Position numbers and translations under genes: made by a program. From NCBI RefSeq assembly GCF_040954645.1, contig NC_092810.1:9284185-9348184 (forward strand): DNA of 64,000 bases, in the 5' to 3' direction. Source of the DNA: Diabrotica undecimpunctata. Lineage: Eukaryota > Arthropoda > Insecta > Coleoptera > Chrysomelidae. Shown in pieces: positions 1 through 10,570 of the stretch (positions are counted from its first letter, which is position 1; every line of letters begins with the position of its first letter). The notes under the pieces were generated by a model that saw only the letters and a program-made list of their open reading frames with translations, made no database searches and was not told where the DNA came from.

Positions 1-17
1 TGCTCCATCCGCATTAC

Positions 18-885
18 ATGGCCTACCCACCTCAGACGTCCTATCTTTATGTGTTTTACGATATCTGGTTCCTGGTATATCCTATCATCCAAAGGATAGT
101 GGATCGTTTTATACGAGTCAACGCCTTGCGGGATCGTCATTTAACAGCGGTGCAAACAAGAAATCAGATTCAGGAGGTTCGAGGCAATAATTTAAGTGTA
201 TTTACAGTTCGTCGAAGATTACATGAATTTGGTTTGCAAAGTTGCAGACCAGCAACTGTGCCCAAATTACTTCCACGGCACAGAGTGGCTAGACTACAAT
301 TTTTCAGGGAACATTTACATTGGAATTTATCACAGTGGAGTAATGATCTTTTTACGGATGAGTCGAGATACTGTCTTCGCTCATCACATGGGAGAGAACG
401 AGTATGGCGTCGAACTGGAGAGAGATTTTGGGAGTGCGCTTTCAGTCCCCGCGTTAGCCATGGGGAGTTCGGTGATGGTATGGGCAGGAATATCCTGAAA
501 GGCGCACACTGAATTGGTATTTATTGAGGGTTCGTTGACTGCACCCTTTTCTCAATATATCGGCGATGATTTTCTATTAATGCAAGATAATGCGCGACCC
601 CACTCTGCAATGTGTGTCACGCAATATTTAGAGGAAGTTGGTATTAATAAAATGAACTAGCCAGCGTGTTCGCCAGATCTGAACCCAATAGAGCACGTTT
701 GGGACATGCTTGGAAGAAATATTAGAGGTCGCGAAGTCGCACCAGCCTTAATTAACGAACTTCGCTTGGCTCTAGAAGAGGAATGGCAAAACATCCAGCA
801 AGATGATATTCGCAACCTCATAGACAGCATGAGCCGACGTGTACAGGCAGTTATAGAGGCTAGGGGAGGGAATACAAAGTATTAA
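18..885 (+). pseudogene. Tc1-like transposase relic (DD34E)
   Basis: Degenerate transposase of the Tc1/mariner superfamily, which cuts and reinserts its own element at TA sites. The N-terminal part reads as a helix-turn-helix region, then FTDESR (first catalytic Asp, about base 360), QDNARPH (second Asp, about 583) and NPIEHVW (Glu, about 687), and it ends with NTKY and a TAA at 883-885. The frame shifts near 440-500, and a TAG replaces the expected Trp codon before PACSPDLNPIE at about 658, so it cannot make an active protein. The 5' end and any left terminal repeat lie before the window or are unrecognisable. Confidence 0.85.
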
Positions 886-1271
886 GTTATTTTTTAGTAG
901 TTTTTTTTTATGTTTTGTTATTGTTATCATTGTTCATTAAAACCAAGATCATGTCGTTGCTTTTAATCATTATTTAAATACAGTGCTTCAGGGATTTCGA
1001 TATGACATTCCTTCGATATCAATCACCAAAGCCCCCATCGTCGTATTTCAAATTAATACAAAAGATAATGGTGATAATAGGAAAAGTCGTAATTTGTGAG
1101 CTGTGGCGCACCCGGGGCGAGGGGGAGGGGTGGTTTGGGGGTTAAATCCCCCCCAGAGCATATAAAGTAAAAAATATATAAAGAATAGTATGAAAATGTA
1201 ACTTGTCTTTTACACACATAATTAATAATACTTTTCATTATATTTAGATATAGATACCTAATATTAGGCTT

Positions 1272-1764
1272 ATGACAAAAGTAGACAGAACGAGTCTATT
1301 GCGAGTAGCATGCGCCTACAGGACTGTATCTGCGGCGGCCTTGTGGATTATCACGGGTTGTGTTCCTCTGCATGTGTTAGCAGTAGAAAAGAGACATTTC
1401 TACGAGAGAAGAGACCATTTGACAACAGCTATAAAAAAAGAAGAAAGAGAAAGATCAATGGAAAGATGGCAAGAAGAATGGAACAACAAGGAAGATGTTG
1501 CCCAGTGGACCAAGATGCTGATCCTGAGCCGAATGGACTTGGTAGATTTTCTGTTTTAGGGCGTATCTTTATTGGTTCAGAAAGACAGATACAGATAAAT
1601 GCCTATACTGCAGAATGTATAAAGAAATAGGTATGAACCCTGTGACTGTAAGAGACTTGATCGTGAAGATAAAGGGAAGAACGGAGGGATGGAATAGTGT
1701 TCACAATTACATCCGAGCAGTTATTAAAAAGAAAGAAGAAGAGAAAGACCAACCGAGCCAATGA
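1272..1764 (+). pseudogene. LINE reverse transcriptase C-terminal fragment (R1-like)
   Basis: Reads VDRTSLLRVACAYRTVS followed by a charged helix with ERERSMERWQEEWNN, resembling the region after the RT fingers of R1-type LINEs. The frame changes near 1550 and the fragment continues with MNPVTVRDLIV and a lysine-rich end near 1764. There is no endonuclease and no catalytic RT motif, so it is cargo of the surrounding hAT-like element. A second copy is on the minus strand near 27490-28050. Confidence 0.65.
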
Positions 1765-1861
1765 CAGATATGATCTAATTACTATTTTAATGGGAATAAG
1801 CCGCAATTGAAAGTTAAAATAAGTTTATTGACGTTTGAATCTTTGATCTTGCACTGATAAC

Positions 1862-2805
1862 TTGTTTATTCTCCAACAATTAATAGAAAAAAGAATAGCC
1901 GTCGGTACCGAAGTACATCTAGCCTTCATCGACCTAGAAAAGGCGTATGATACAGTTCCAAGACTTAAATTGTGGCAAGCTTTACAACAACTCTACATTA
2001 GTCCATACCTTTTAGGAATAATCGCAGAAGTATACAGGGATAACACTACTTACCTAAAAATCGGAAATAGACTACCAGAGCCAATAAAAGTAACTAAAGG
2101 ACTAAAACAGGGATGCAGTATGTCACCCTTACTGTTTAATTTATATATTGAATTAGCCATCCAAAATTGGAAAAACCACTGCCAGAGAATAGGAATCCCC
2201 ATAAAAAATGAGGTACTATTCTCTCTGAACTTTGCGGATGACCAAGTCGTCCTAGCTCAAGATTCTTATGATCTAGAATTTATGATAAAGCGTCTATAAA
2301 TACCGAATTAATCAGGGACGTAAAATTGTAGGATGTCTGAACTCCTTATGGTGGGATGGCAACATTTCCAAAAGGAACAAAAAAAGAATAGGGCAAACCA
2401 TGGTTGAACCAGTTCTTTGTTATGGCTCTGAAGTATGGACAATTAATGCAGACCTGAAGGGAAGATTGTTGGCAGTTGAAATGGGTTATTTGAGAAGAAG
2501 TGCTAGAACATCATGGCAGGAAAGGAAGACCAACGAATATATAAGAAATAACATGAATGCTGCAGAAACGGTCATTGACAGAATAGAAAGAAGAGGTTCA
2601 AAATAGTTTGGACACATTGAGAATGCCTGACGAACTTTGGCTCCAAAAACTTCACAAATGGAAGCCCTGGAAGAAGAAAAAGAGGTAGACCTCAACACTC
2701 ATGGAATGAAGGAATTAGAAGAGCGATAGAATCGAGAGATTTGGAGGAGGAGCATGCCTTGGACCGGAAGGATTGGCGGAGGAGAACGGGAATACGGCGA
2801 TAGCC
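1862..2805 (+). pseudogene. LINE reverse transcriptase fragment, FADD type
   Basis: RT palm motifs are visible: FIDLEKAYD, KGLKQGC and NFADDQVVLA (catalytic Asp pair as FADD). The frame breaks at 2299, and most of the connecting segment is missing compared with the copy at 26240-27360. The C-terminal part resumes near 2400 as VLCYGSEVWTIN and LLAVEMGYLRRSARTSWQE. It is flanked by inverted repeats at about 1788-1845 and 2847-2906, so it sits in its own small TIR unit inside the hAT-like element. Confidence 0.8.
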
Positions 2806-3404
2806 TTCTCCAAAATGTATTGTATTTACAAGTTGGATTAATGTCAAACGTCAATAAACTTATTTTAACCTTCAATTGTGGCTTATTCTCATTAAAATAG
2901 TAATTACTTTAAAATTCTTCTTAAGGTCCCTTCTCCATTAGTGAAGGTTGGCTATAACTACAGCAAATTGGTCTCTATCTTGAGCTGTTCTTAGTATCGA
3001 ATGTGTGTCCATGCCTGTCCAGTCTCTTAGATTCTTCAACCAGGAGAATTTCTTGTAGCACCTCGTTGTTGGTCACGTGCTCTGTCCAAGAGCCACTTTA
3101 AAATGCCACAAGAAAATAGCTTCAAAACAATAAATAAGATCTAGATAAGAGAATGGGGTGTTCCAAAAATGTTGTTGATCCTTACAGCGGCACCCCACTA
3201 AGTGCGACAGTCAACTGAGTACAAGTAAAAGGGTGGTTTTAGTTGGTAGGTAGGATAATAGATACCTGAATCTTTGGCATTGCTATCTTTAGTACTTTAA
3301 TTTAAACTAAAACCCAAATTTTAGGGACTCAAAATGGAGGTAGCATAAAAAAATTTCAACTCCCCCCCCTTCAGACAAATTCTGGGAGTGCCACTGCTTG
3401 TGGG

Positions 3405-3773
3405 TGGCAAGCCATTTTGCTCCTAAAAATGAACCAATCCATATTTTCAGATGAAACAAAAAACATAATACTTAGAAGACATGATTGCAACCGAAAAACA
3501 AGGTTTTACGAAAATCCGCTAACGGAATTATTCCACAGGATGTTTCAAAGTTAGGATAAAAAACCACCTTTCGATTAACCCTGTATAATAAGTCAAATAC
3601 AAAATTTTATTAAAAAACTCACTATACTAAATTAAAATTTATAAATTTTTACACAGTGTGCCAAAAAAAACATCAAAATAGAGCTAAAAATAAAAAAACT
3701 AAAATACTTTGAATTTGACTAAAACTTTCTTCGTTGCGTTTTTTTGCATGTTAGTGTATTTACCAAAACAACA
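3405..3773. other. AT-rich stretch, no gene seen
   Basis: Low-complexity A/T-rich DNA between the hAT-like element and a LINE fragment. No open frame, splice-flanked exon or terminal repeat was recognised. Confidence 0.5.
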
Positions 3774-4350
3774 CAATAAAAGTAAAAGTAGAAGAAGAAC
3801 TAAGTGACTGGCAATGGGATAAGACAGGGAGATTCTCTGAGTCCTCTATTGTTCAACCGGATTATGGATGAAATAATACAAAAGTAAGAACTAAAAAAAG
3901 TGACACCAAATGAGAGATATAACTTAAAATAATCTGCTATGCAGATGATGCAATACTACTCTCTCAAAGTGAAGATGATTTACAACGTATGCTGCACCAA
4001 TTTAATATAACCGCCAGAAAATTTAACATGTTAATTTCCCCAAAAAAGACAAAATGCATGGTTACAACAGCAAATTTACTAAGATGTAAATTGGAGCTGG
4101 CAGGTCAGATAATAGATCAAGTGATGGAGTTTAAATATCTAGGTATCACATTATCTAGCTACGGAAAGCTCGAAACCGAAGTGGAAGATCAAGTGAATAG
4201 AGCAAACAGAGCCGCAGGTTGCCTGAATGAAACAATATCGAGAAATAAAAATATCGGGAAAGCAATGAAAGGCAGAATTTACAAAACACTCATCAGACCA
4301 AGAATAACATACGCGGCAGAAACAAGATCTGACGCAGAGAGGACAAAAAG
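3774..4350 (+). pseudogene. LINE RT fragment (YADD type), 3' truncated
   Basis: Contains CYADDAILLSQSEDDLQ (catalytic YADD near 3940), then the thumb region with MEFKYLGITLSSYGKLE and RPRITYAAETRSD. The 5' part is frameshifted with a TAG and TAA, and the 3' end stops abruptly after RMLETYSDVC. The truncation point lies inside the block duplicated at 10561-11653, so the LINE was already broken before that duplication. Confidence 0.75.
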
Positions 4351-5322
4351 AATGTTAGAAACGTACTCTGATGTCTGTTATCCGATGCAAGTTCACAAAA
4401 GCTTCTTTATATACAAATTTTCTGCCGGAAGAAAACACTCGCAACTTTCGCCTTGTTTAATGTTGGAAACCCTATTTCCTTTATAATTTATATACATATG
4501 TACTTTATACCTTGCGTCCCAGCTATTTCACACTTCACAGTTTTTTACACTTTTTTAAGTCTATCTTTTGATTCACGTACTTCGGTATTCATTTTCACAT
4601 AAGTTTAAATAGTCACGCCAACATTACGACGAGCGCGTGTCCTAACGAGTCATTTACAAAAAAACTATTTCGTCACCTTCGTAAAGAGTGGCACAATGCA
4701 AGAACTGATAAAGTTAGACAACCGATAAGTGATTAAAGTTTAGACGTCATGAATTTCATTAACTTTATTTTATTTCTAGTATAATTATTGTTATCAAAAA
4801 TCATTGTTGAATATCCCGGATATGAGTGGTTTTGGAATGCACTGAATTATTTTTATTAGCGTAAAATCACGGACTGAGGATCCGATTAGTGTGATTTTTC
4901 ACGAAATGGTAAAGGCTGGTCCTAAACTATAGGGTAATGTAAAGTTAATTTTTACATTTCCTAAAGATTATATTTTGTTAGTTCGGTGAATAAGATGGAT
5001 GAAATTAATCCTGGAATAGTTTTTATTGGTATTTTAGTATTGGTAGGTATAGGAATGGTTTTAATATATCGATGTTGTAGAAGACGACCCAGACGAATAT
5101 GTGAGTTATCATGTTTGCTTTATAAAATATATACCATTGTGAAAATAATATGTATTTTATATTGTTCTGAAGCTATTTTATTGTGTCATTTTTATGTTAT
5201 TTACTATCTTTAATGCGAATTAATATCATTTTTAGTTGAAGATACGTTTATTTTGAAATCGTTCTCCAAATACAAATTAAAAATTCTTCTAATTAATTTT
5301 ATCTACATCATTAATATTGGCA
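4295..5322 (+). repeat. Segmental duplication, copy 1 (with exon 1)
   Basis: About 1.03 kb matches 10561-11653 base by base with scattered substitutions. It includes the end of the LINE relic, about 600 bp of upstream sequence, the membrane exon at 4995-5100, its donor and about 220 bp of intron. The second copy has about 60 extra bases (near 10918-10981) that are absent here. Confidence 0.9.
4995..5100 (+). CDS. First coding exon 1: single-pass membrane N-terminus
   Basis: Starts at ATG 4995 and encodes 35 residues plus one base, ending at the donor AT|GTGAGT (intron from 5101). Residues 1-7 are short and acidic, 8-25 form one hydrophobic helix (VFIGILVLVGIGMVLIY), Cys27-Cys28 sit at the membrane edge, and an Arg-rich tail follows (RRRPRR). 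The positive-inside rule suggests N-out/C-in topology; a juxtamembrane CC pair is often palmitoylated. The start was chosen because an earlier in-frame GTG at 4986 is not a usual eukaryotic start. It is nearest to exon 2 (11313). The function and downstream exons are unknown. An AG at 5234 that would keep the frame open is a possible acceptor. Confidence 0.7.
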
Positions 5323-5910
5323 ATTTTATTTTTTGATTTATTTTTTTTTATTAACGGATAATGTTTCATTGTATCGAATGCCTTGTTATAATCTAGAAAG
5401 CAGACATAGATGTCCTGGTTTACATCTAAACATCTCTGTATTGGCACATTTATTGCATATAATGCTTTTCTGGCTCCTTGAGCATTTCTAAATCCGAACT
5501 GAGTTTGTCCAATGTCTTGTTCTAACTTTTTATATATTCTACGATGAATAATCTTTAGGAATACTTTTAGTATGTGGCACATTAGACTGATGGTAAGGTG
5601 ATCGCAACATTGTCTTTTATTTTTCTTTTTCGGCATAGTCACGAATGTTGATAGAAGCCATTCTTTAGGTAATATACCTGTTCTGTATATGATATTAAAT
5701 AATTCGACAATAACATGTATATTGCAGTGGGCGATAAGTTACAATATTTCTGTCGGTATTTCGTCTGGTCCTACTGGTTTCCCAATTTTCATTCTTTTAA
5801 TTGTGTGTTTTACTTCACTTTCTTTTATTTCTGATCCAGTCTCTTCAACGAAATATTCGTTATCTATTTGGTCTCGTTTGTCGTTAAACAACTCTTCTAT
5901 ATGAGGCTAT
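5289..5910 (-). pseudogene. LINE RT fragment
   Basis: On the minus strand it reads KPVGPDEIPTE, then PKEWLLSTFVTMPKKKN, FGFRNAQGARKALYAINV and CFLDYNKAFDTMKH, the N-terminal half of a LINE RT. It lacks the catalytic ADD block, which was lost at the 5289 side. It is related to the GPDEIPTELLK element at 7474-8620. The left edge abuts the end of the duplicated exon-1 block. Confidence 0.8.
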
Positions 5911-6242
5911 GAGAGCAAGAGTGGGCTAACCCCAAATATTGAATAATGGATTTACATAAATCAAGAATATATGCGTTTTTTTTTGAAATTTTATAAAATT
6001 AAAATATGATGCCAAAAGGTAGTCATTATTTACAAATCATTAACTAATAACAAAAGACACGAAGATCTTGCAGTATATTTAACAAAAATATAAAAATTTA
6101 AGCTTTTTTGTGGATTAGACCGCTTTTGCATCAGTATGCAAAAAATTTTAATAGGAATGTGGATTAGACCTAGAGTACAATTCAATTAATCAAGATCAAT
6201 GTTGAAAATATGCCTTACTAAAAAACAAAGTAACAAAAATAC
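5911..6242. other. No gene recognised
   Basis: AT-rich DNA with a repeated phrase GTGGATTAGACC (near 6110 and 6160). It lies just 3' of the minus-strand DUF7869-type gene and may be its 3' flank. Confidence 0.4.
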
Positions 6243-7030
6243 TTAATCTTCATCGCTAATGACCTCTTCTTCTTGCTGTATAGTGGATCTTATTGTTCTG
6301 GTGCTTGTGTAAAATCCATGATGTATTGGAGGTATAAATGAAAGTAATTCCAAAAGGTTTTGAAAAATTTTTGAATGGTTTAACTGTAGTTTACTACAAC
6401 TTTTCAGAGCAGCAGTCAACAAAGTGACCATAGCCGGTATGATATCCAACCTCCGATAGGAGATGGAACTTTAAGAAGAAGAAATTCCAAAAGATCTTTT
6501 TTTTTTGCTTCGGTTATTGGATGTCCATCGGGATAAAGATAATCTAGCTGAAGTATTTCCCTGGATGTCCTCTTTTTGACATCTAGTGAGTAATAGAGAA
6601 CATCTGCATTATTGCTGTATTTGTAGTAAATTGTAAATGGATTTGTTTTCTTGTATTGCAACCACTGAATCTGTAACCATTGGACTTTTGATTTTTGTGT
6701 ATCAAGTTTGCGATTTGTTATATTTCTTACTAATTTCTTAGTAGAATAAAAATCGTTTCCTGTCATCTTTATTACCGTAAAATGTGCTTTCTTTCGGGCA
6801 TGTGCTATTACTTTTATCCAGTCGTTAGGTACGTAGATATCTTTAAAAAAAATTTTTTGCCTACTTATTACTCCGAAATCTTGGTCACAGGCAAGGTAAG
6901 AATGTCCGCTGACTAAAAACTTGTGATCAATATTTTTCACCACAATATGGGGATGTGACACAATAAAATCGCAAAGGACAGCCGTTTGAATGTTACGGTT
7001 CTGCCCTCCGCATTGATCGGAATATAGTAT
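6243..7030 (-). pseudogene. DUF7869-type gene, C-terminal part (split)
   Basis: On the minus strand, beginning at 7030, it reads ILYSDQCGGQNRNIQ, then IDHKFLVSGHSYLACDQDFG, and ends SFIPPIHHGFY plus an acidic tail (stop at 6243-6245). These match the style of the insect DUF7869 family (EIGSC, YSDxCGGQN, THKFLxxGH motifs), probably a nuclease or transposase fold from a mobile element; the assignment is from memory. A frame change near 6430-6450 breaks it. The missing upstream piece lies at 10198-10350, separated by the 3.2 kb element at 7031-10197. Confidence 0.65.
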
Positions 7031-7473
7031 TTAGCCCAGTCTGGTTATACAAAAATCATCGATTTCACGGCAAAATGTTTCGCAGATATCTGAAGCTTTT
7101 AAGACACAGGTGGGGGTTATTAGATGATAAATAGATAAAAAGATACTCCTATTTTTACCTTGCGTTTTTTTTTAAATAAGAAGATAAACAATAATTTATC
7201 TTCTTATTTAACCTTCTATGAATAGGAACGAAGTTAGCGACAATTTTTTTGTTAATTATTTCTCCATTGTTTATAAACATTAAGAAGTAAAATTTGCACA
7301 AATTTTGAATGAAAATATAAACTTTATATTGAATTTTATAGCTATATTATTATTATTTATAGCTATTTATATTATTATAGCTATAAAATTCATCCAATTT
7401 TTCGAAACTTAAAACCTTTCGAAACGAAGTTACTTTCGAAAGATCGACATAGGAAAGTGGAGGGGAAACTGTT

Positions 7474-8620
7474 TTAGCTCCTTGCTGCAAAATTTAATAT
7501 TATGGTTACGGATTTATCATTCAAAAGCTTCAACAGTTCTGTAGGAATTTCATCAGGTCCATTTGCTTTTCCATTTTTAGCGTTTCTTATTGCGGATTCT
7601 ACTTCTTCTTTCAATATGTCTGGCCCAGTTGCATTGATTATCTGAGTTAAGTTGTTTCTATCGTCTTCAAATAATTCATTCAGGTATTCTGTCCATCTTT
7701 TTATTTTATTCTCTAGATCTACAATAAGATTTCCATCTTTGTCTTTAAGTTTACCTATTTGGCGTTTCTTTATGCTTCCTGTTATCTCTTTTACTTTTTT
7801 GTGCATATTGAACGCATCGTACTTTTTCTCATAGGTTTCCATTTCTTCACATTGTTCTTTAATCCACTCCTCTTTGGCTTCTTTTATTCTCTTTTTTATG
7901 TGTTTATTTATTTCTTTGTATTTGTCTGGGTAATTTTTCATCTTTCTTCTTTGTTCCATCAAGTCTAGTATATCTTGTGTCATCCACCCCTTCTTCTTTG
8001 TTGTTGTTTTTGTAAGATGTTTCTTCCTGCTGTTTGTATAGCTGTATTTATGTACTTTAATTTTTGGTTAACGTTGTTTGTATCGTTAATTTGTTGCTGC
8101 GCTGAACGGAGGTTTTCATTTATTTCTTCTCCTGTTTCTTGTCGTATATTTTTGTTTCTAAGTTTATTTAAATCTAGTGCCTTTCTGTGTGGTCTTCTAA
8201 TCTTTTTTGGTCTCGCCTCTATCACAGTAACTACCGGGTTATGATCTGAGCCTATATCAGCTCCTGGGTACGTCTTAGTACATTTAACAGCATTATGATA
8301 CCTCCTTGCTATCATAATGTAGTCTATTTGATTTCTCACTATTTTTTCTTTGGTATGTTGTGGAGATGTCCATGTATATAACCGTCGAGGAGTTAATTTG
8401 AAAAAGGTATTTGTTATTACGAAGTCTTCACTTTGGCAAAATTGAATCAATCGATCTCCTCTGTTATTTCTGTTTCCAAGCCCATATTTTCCTACTTGTT
8501 CTCCTATTTTACCTTGACCTACTTTGGCATTAAGATCGCCCATTAATATGTTAATGTATGGAAAGACTGACTTAATAAGTGAAGACAAACAACCTGCAAC
8601 AAAAAGGTTCAGACCTGACA
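7474..8620 (-). pseudogene. LINE ORF2 fragment: endonuclease C-term and RT N-term
   Basis: Minus strand. From 8620: GDLNAKVGQGKIG and IGSDHNPVV are the C-terminal motifs of an APE-type endonuclease. A charged linker follows, and then GKANGPDEIPTELLKLL of the RT. One frameshift near 7980, in the run AGAAGAAGGGG, separates the two open parts; without it the reading continues as GWMTQDILDLMEQRR. It is truncated on both sides and lies between the arms of the inverted-repeat element as captured sequence. Confidence 0.85.
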
Positions 8621-8699
8621 GTGAAGTCGAATAAATGAACCAAATTTTAACTTTTAAACCAATGTATGTAAAGAAAATAAGAAAAGTAAAGTTCAATAA

Positions 8700-9250
8700 A
8701 CATTGCAAAATTTAATAAGGCAAGTGATGAAAAAATCGACTTATTTTATCAAAGCAGTAAGGCAGATTAGATTAATATTGTATATCATATTTGTAAAAAA
8801 TAGAATAAAAATCAATATTGTTAATTATAAAAATACAAACAATTATAATTAATATAAGGAATATAATAATATAATGTGTAAAAAATTACCTGAAATTTAA
8901 TTTATAAAATATATAAGTATTATTACATCATTGATATAAAATGAAAAAATATATGTTGATTTTCCGGGATTTTCCGAGATTTATGGGGAGTGAAACTTAT
9001 GTCATCATTATTAATACTGCGACAGACTATTCGAGCAAATTAAAAAAAAGTAAGTATTTAGGGTGAATTTCAAATGGACTCAATTTTTCCGAGTTTTCCC
9101 ATATTTTCCGGCCAGTGAAAACTATGTAGTTATTCATATTTCGACGAGCTACCCCAGAATAAAAAAAGAGGCTTGCAGCTGCAAAGGAAGCCAAGATAAT
9201 GTAAATTTTTCCTACGTGTTGCAATTTGAAGTTCCGATGCCGAAAAAAAA
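8700..9250. other. Spacer DNA of the inverted-repeat element
   Basis: AT-rich sequence with two similar phrases, TTTTCCGAGATTTATGGGGAG (9 kb) and TTTTCCCATATTTTCCGGCCAG, suggesting a short internal repeat. No gene is recognised. Confidence 0.4.
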
Positions 9251-10197
9251 ACGGAGCTGAAACAGATATCCTCTCCACTTTCCTATGTCGATATTTCGAA
9301 AGTACCGTCGTTTCGAAAAATTAGATAACTTTTATAGCTATAAGTTTCAATATAAAGTTTAGATTTTCATTCAAAATTTGTGCAAATTTTACTTCTTAAT
9401 GTTTATAAACAATGGAGATATGATTTTTTTAAAAATAGTCACTAACTTCGATCCTATTGGTCATAGAAGGTTTTTTATTTTTTAATGTGAGCTTTTTACC
9501 AGCTATCCAATGGTTGTACGTACAAGTCTGTAGCTTGAAAAATATAGAAGTTATTACAATTGTTTATAAGTAAAAAACATACCCCTTTTTCAAACGTTTA
9601 TTTTGTAAATAATTTCGATGAAAACTCAATATGCATTTAACTTCTGAGATAGTCTAAGTCTTAAAGAATCCTATGAAATTTGCTGAATGTGTCTAGCATC
9701 ATGCATAGGGCAAGCTCAATAGTTTAAATAATTAGCCTCAGGGATAAACAAATTAAATAACTTATAAAATATTTGACTGATCGGGGGTAAATTTCGCACA
9801 AATCTAAAAGATAGTAATTTCTTGATGTTTAAATGTATTAATAACATTTTATTTTGTTAATAAATAAATTAATAAAACTTATAAATTAGTGCAAAAAAAC
9901 TGCTTTTTTGCAAATATCTCTGTAAATTACTTATAAATTTTAATTAAAAAAACGGGAGAAGAAAGATATTCTTGACATAAAAAAATAACATAAATATTGT
10001 TTATTTAAAATATAAGGGAAAAAATTTATGGACAAAAAATCAAATTGTGACCATAAATTATTGCTTAAAAAAAACGCAAGGTAAAACTAGGAGTATCTTT
10101 TCATCTATTCATCATCTAGTATCCCCCACCTATGTCTTAAAAGCTTTAGATATCTGCGAAACATTTTTCCACCTTTTTTTTAACCAGACTGGGCTAA

Positions 10198-10350
10198 TTA
10201 CATTTTTTGTTGTAACAACATTTTTAAAATAATGCAGTAAACAGGATCCTATTTCTTGAGGTCCTAGTGATGCTTGTGTTTCGTTCCAAACATTCATATG
10301 AACATTATTAGTAGTCAAATTATGGACTCCTAAGACGTAAGTCCACAACT
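10198..10350 (-). pseudogene. DUF7869-type gene, upstream piece
   Basis: Minus strand: WTYVLGVHNL, then NVWNETQASLGPQEIGSCLLHYFKN and VTTKNVI at the junction with the inserted element. The codons continue in frame with ILYSDQCGG at 7030. The 5' side is cut at about 10350 by a LINE 3' fragment, so the start of the gene is gone. Confidence 0.65.
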
Positions 10351-10351
10351 T

Positions 10352-10570
10352 GCCAAGTTAATATGGGAGGAAGTCCCCACAGGAAGAAGACCCTTAGGAC
10401 GTCCAGGAATGCGATGGAGAGACAATATATGGTCAGATCTAAGAACAATGGGGCTGCCCACTGACCCAACTATTATGGACGACCGTTTAAGATGGAAGGA
10501 AGTTGTGCAGTCAGTGCACACCCCACCCCGGGTTGTAGTGCTACGAGAAGACGAAGAAGAAGACCAATAA
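10352..10570 (+). pseudogene. LINE 3'-terminal fragment
   Basis: Reads LIWEEVPTGRRPLGRPGMRW, a C-terminal LINE signature (RxxGRPxxRW), followed by a GAAGAAGAAG-like 3' tail near 10550. A close copy of this 3' end is on the minus strand at 29276-29400. It truncates the DUF7869-type gene and abuts the second exon duplication block. Confidence 0.75.

Larger units (their letters stand above)
1101..3396. mobile_element. Composite hAT-like element, copy A
   Basis: Ends are CTGTGGCGCACCC at left and GTGCCACTG at right, inverted relative to each other. The flanking 8-mers tttgtgag (1093-1100) and cttgtggg (3397-3404) match at 6 of 8 positions, consistent with an old 8-bp hAT target duplication. It encodes no hAT transposase. 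Instead it carries a LINE C-terminal fragment (1272-1764) and a sub-element with about 60-bp inverted ends (1788-1845 and 2847-2906) enclosing a second LINE RT fragment. The same parts in the same order occur in opposite orientation at 25842-28306. Confidence 0.75.
7031..10197. mobile_element. Long inverted-repeat element inside the DUF7869-type gene
   Basis: Outer ends are TTAGCCCAGTCTGG at left and CCAGACTGGGCTAA at right. The outer arms match as 7031-7190 against 10047-10197, and inner parts match as about 7240-7470 against 9255-9440, with a spacer of about 1.8 kb. Removing the element and one copy of AAT joins the two halves of the host gene in frame, which points to a 3-bp target duplication. 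There is no transposase, so it is non-autonomous. It carries a LINE fragment (7474-8620). The superfamily is not established. Confidence 0.75.

Noticed and set aside
4986..5213. Longer unspliced version of exon 1 from GTG 4986
   Set aside because: GTG is not a normal eukaryotic start, and the part after 5100 follows a strong donor and is intron-like. The same applies to the TTG start at 13272 before ATG 13281.
9027..9278. Overlapping frames on both strands
   Set aside because: They lie in the inverted-repeat arm and spacer of the 7031-10197 element and match no family I know.
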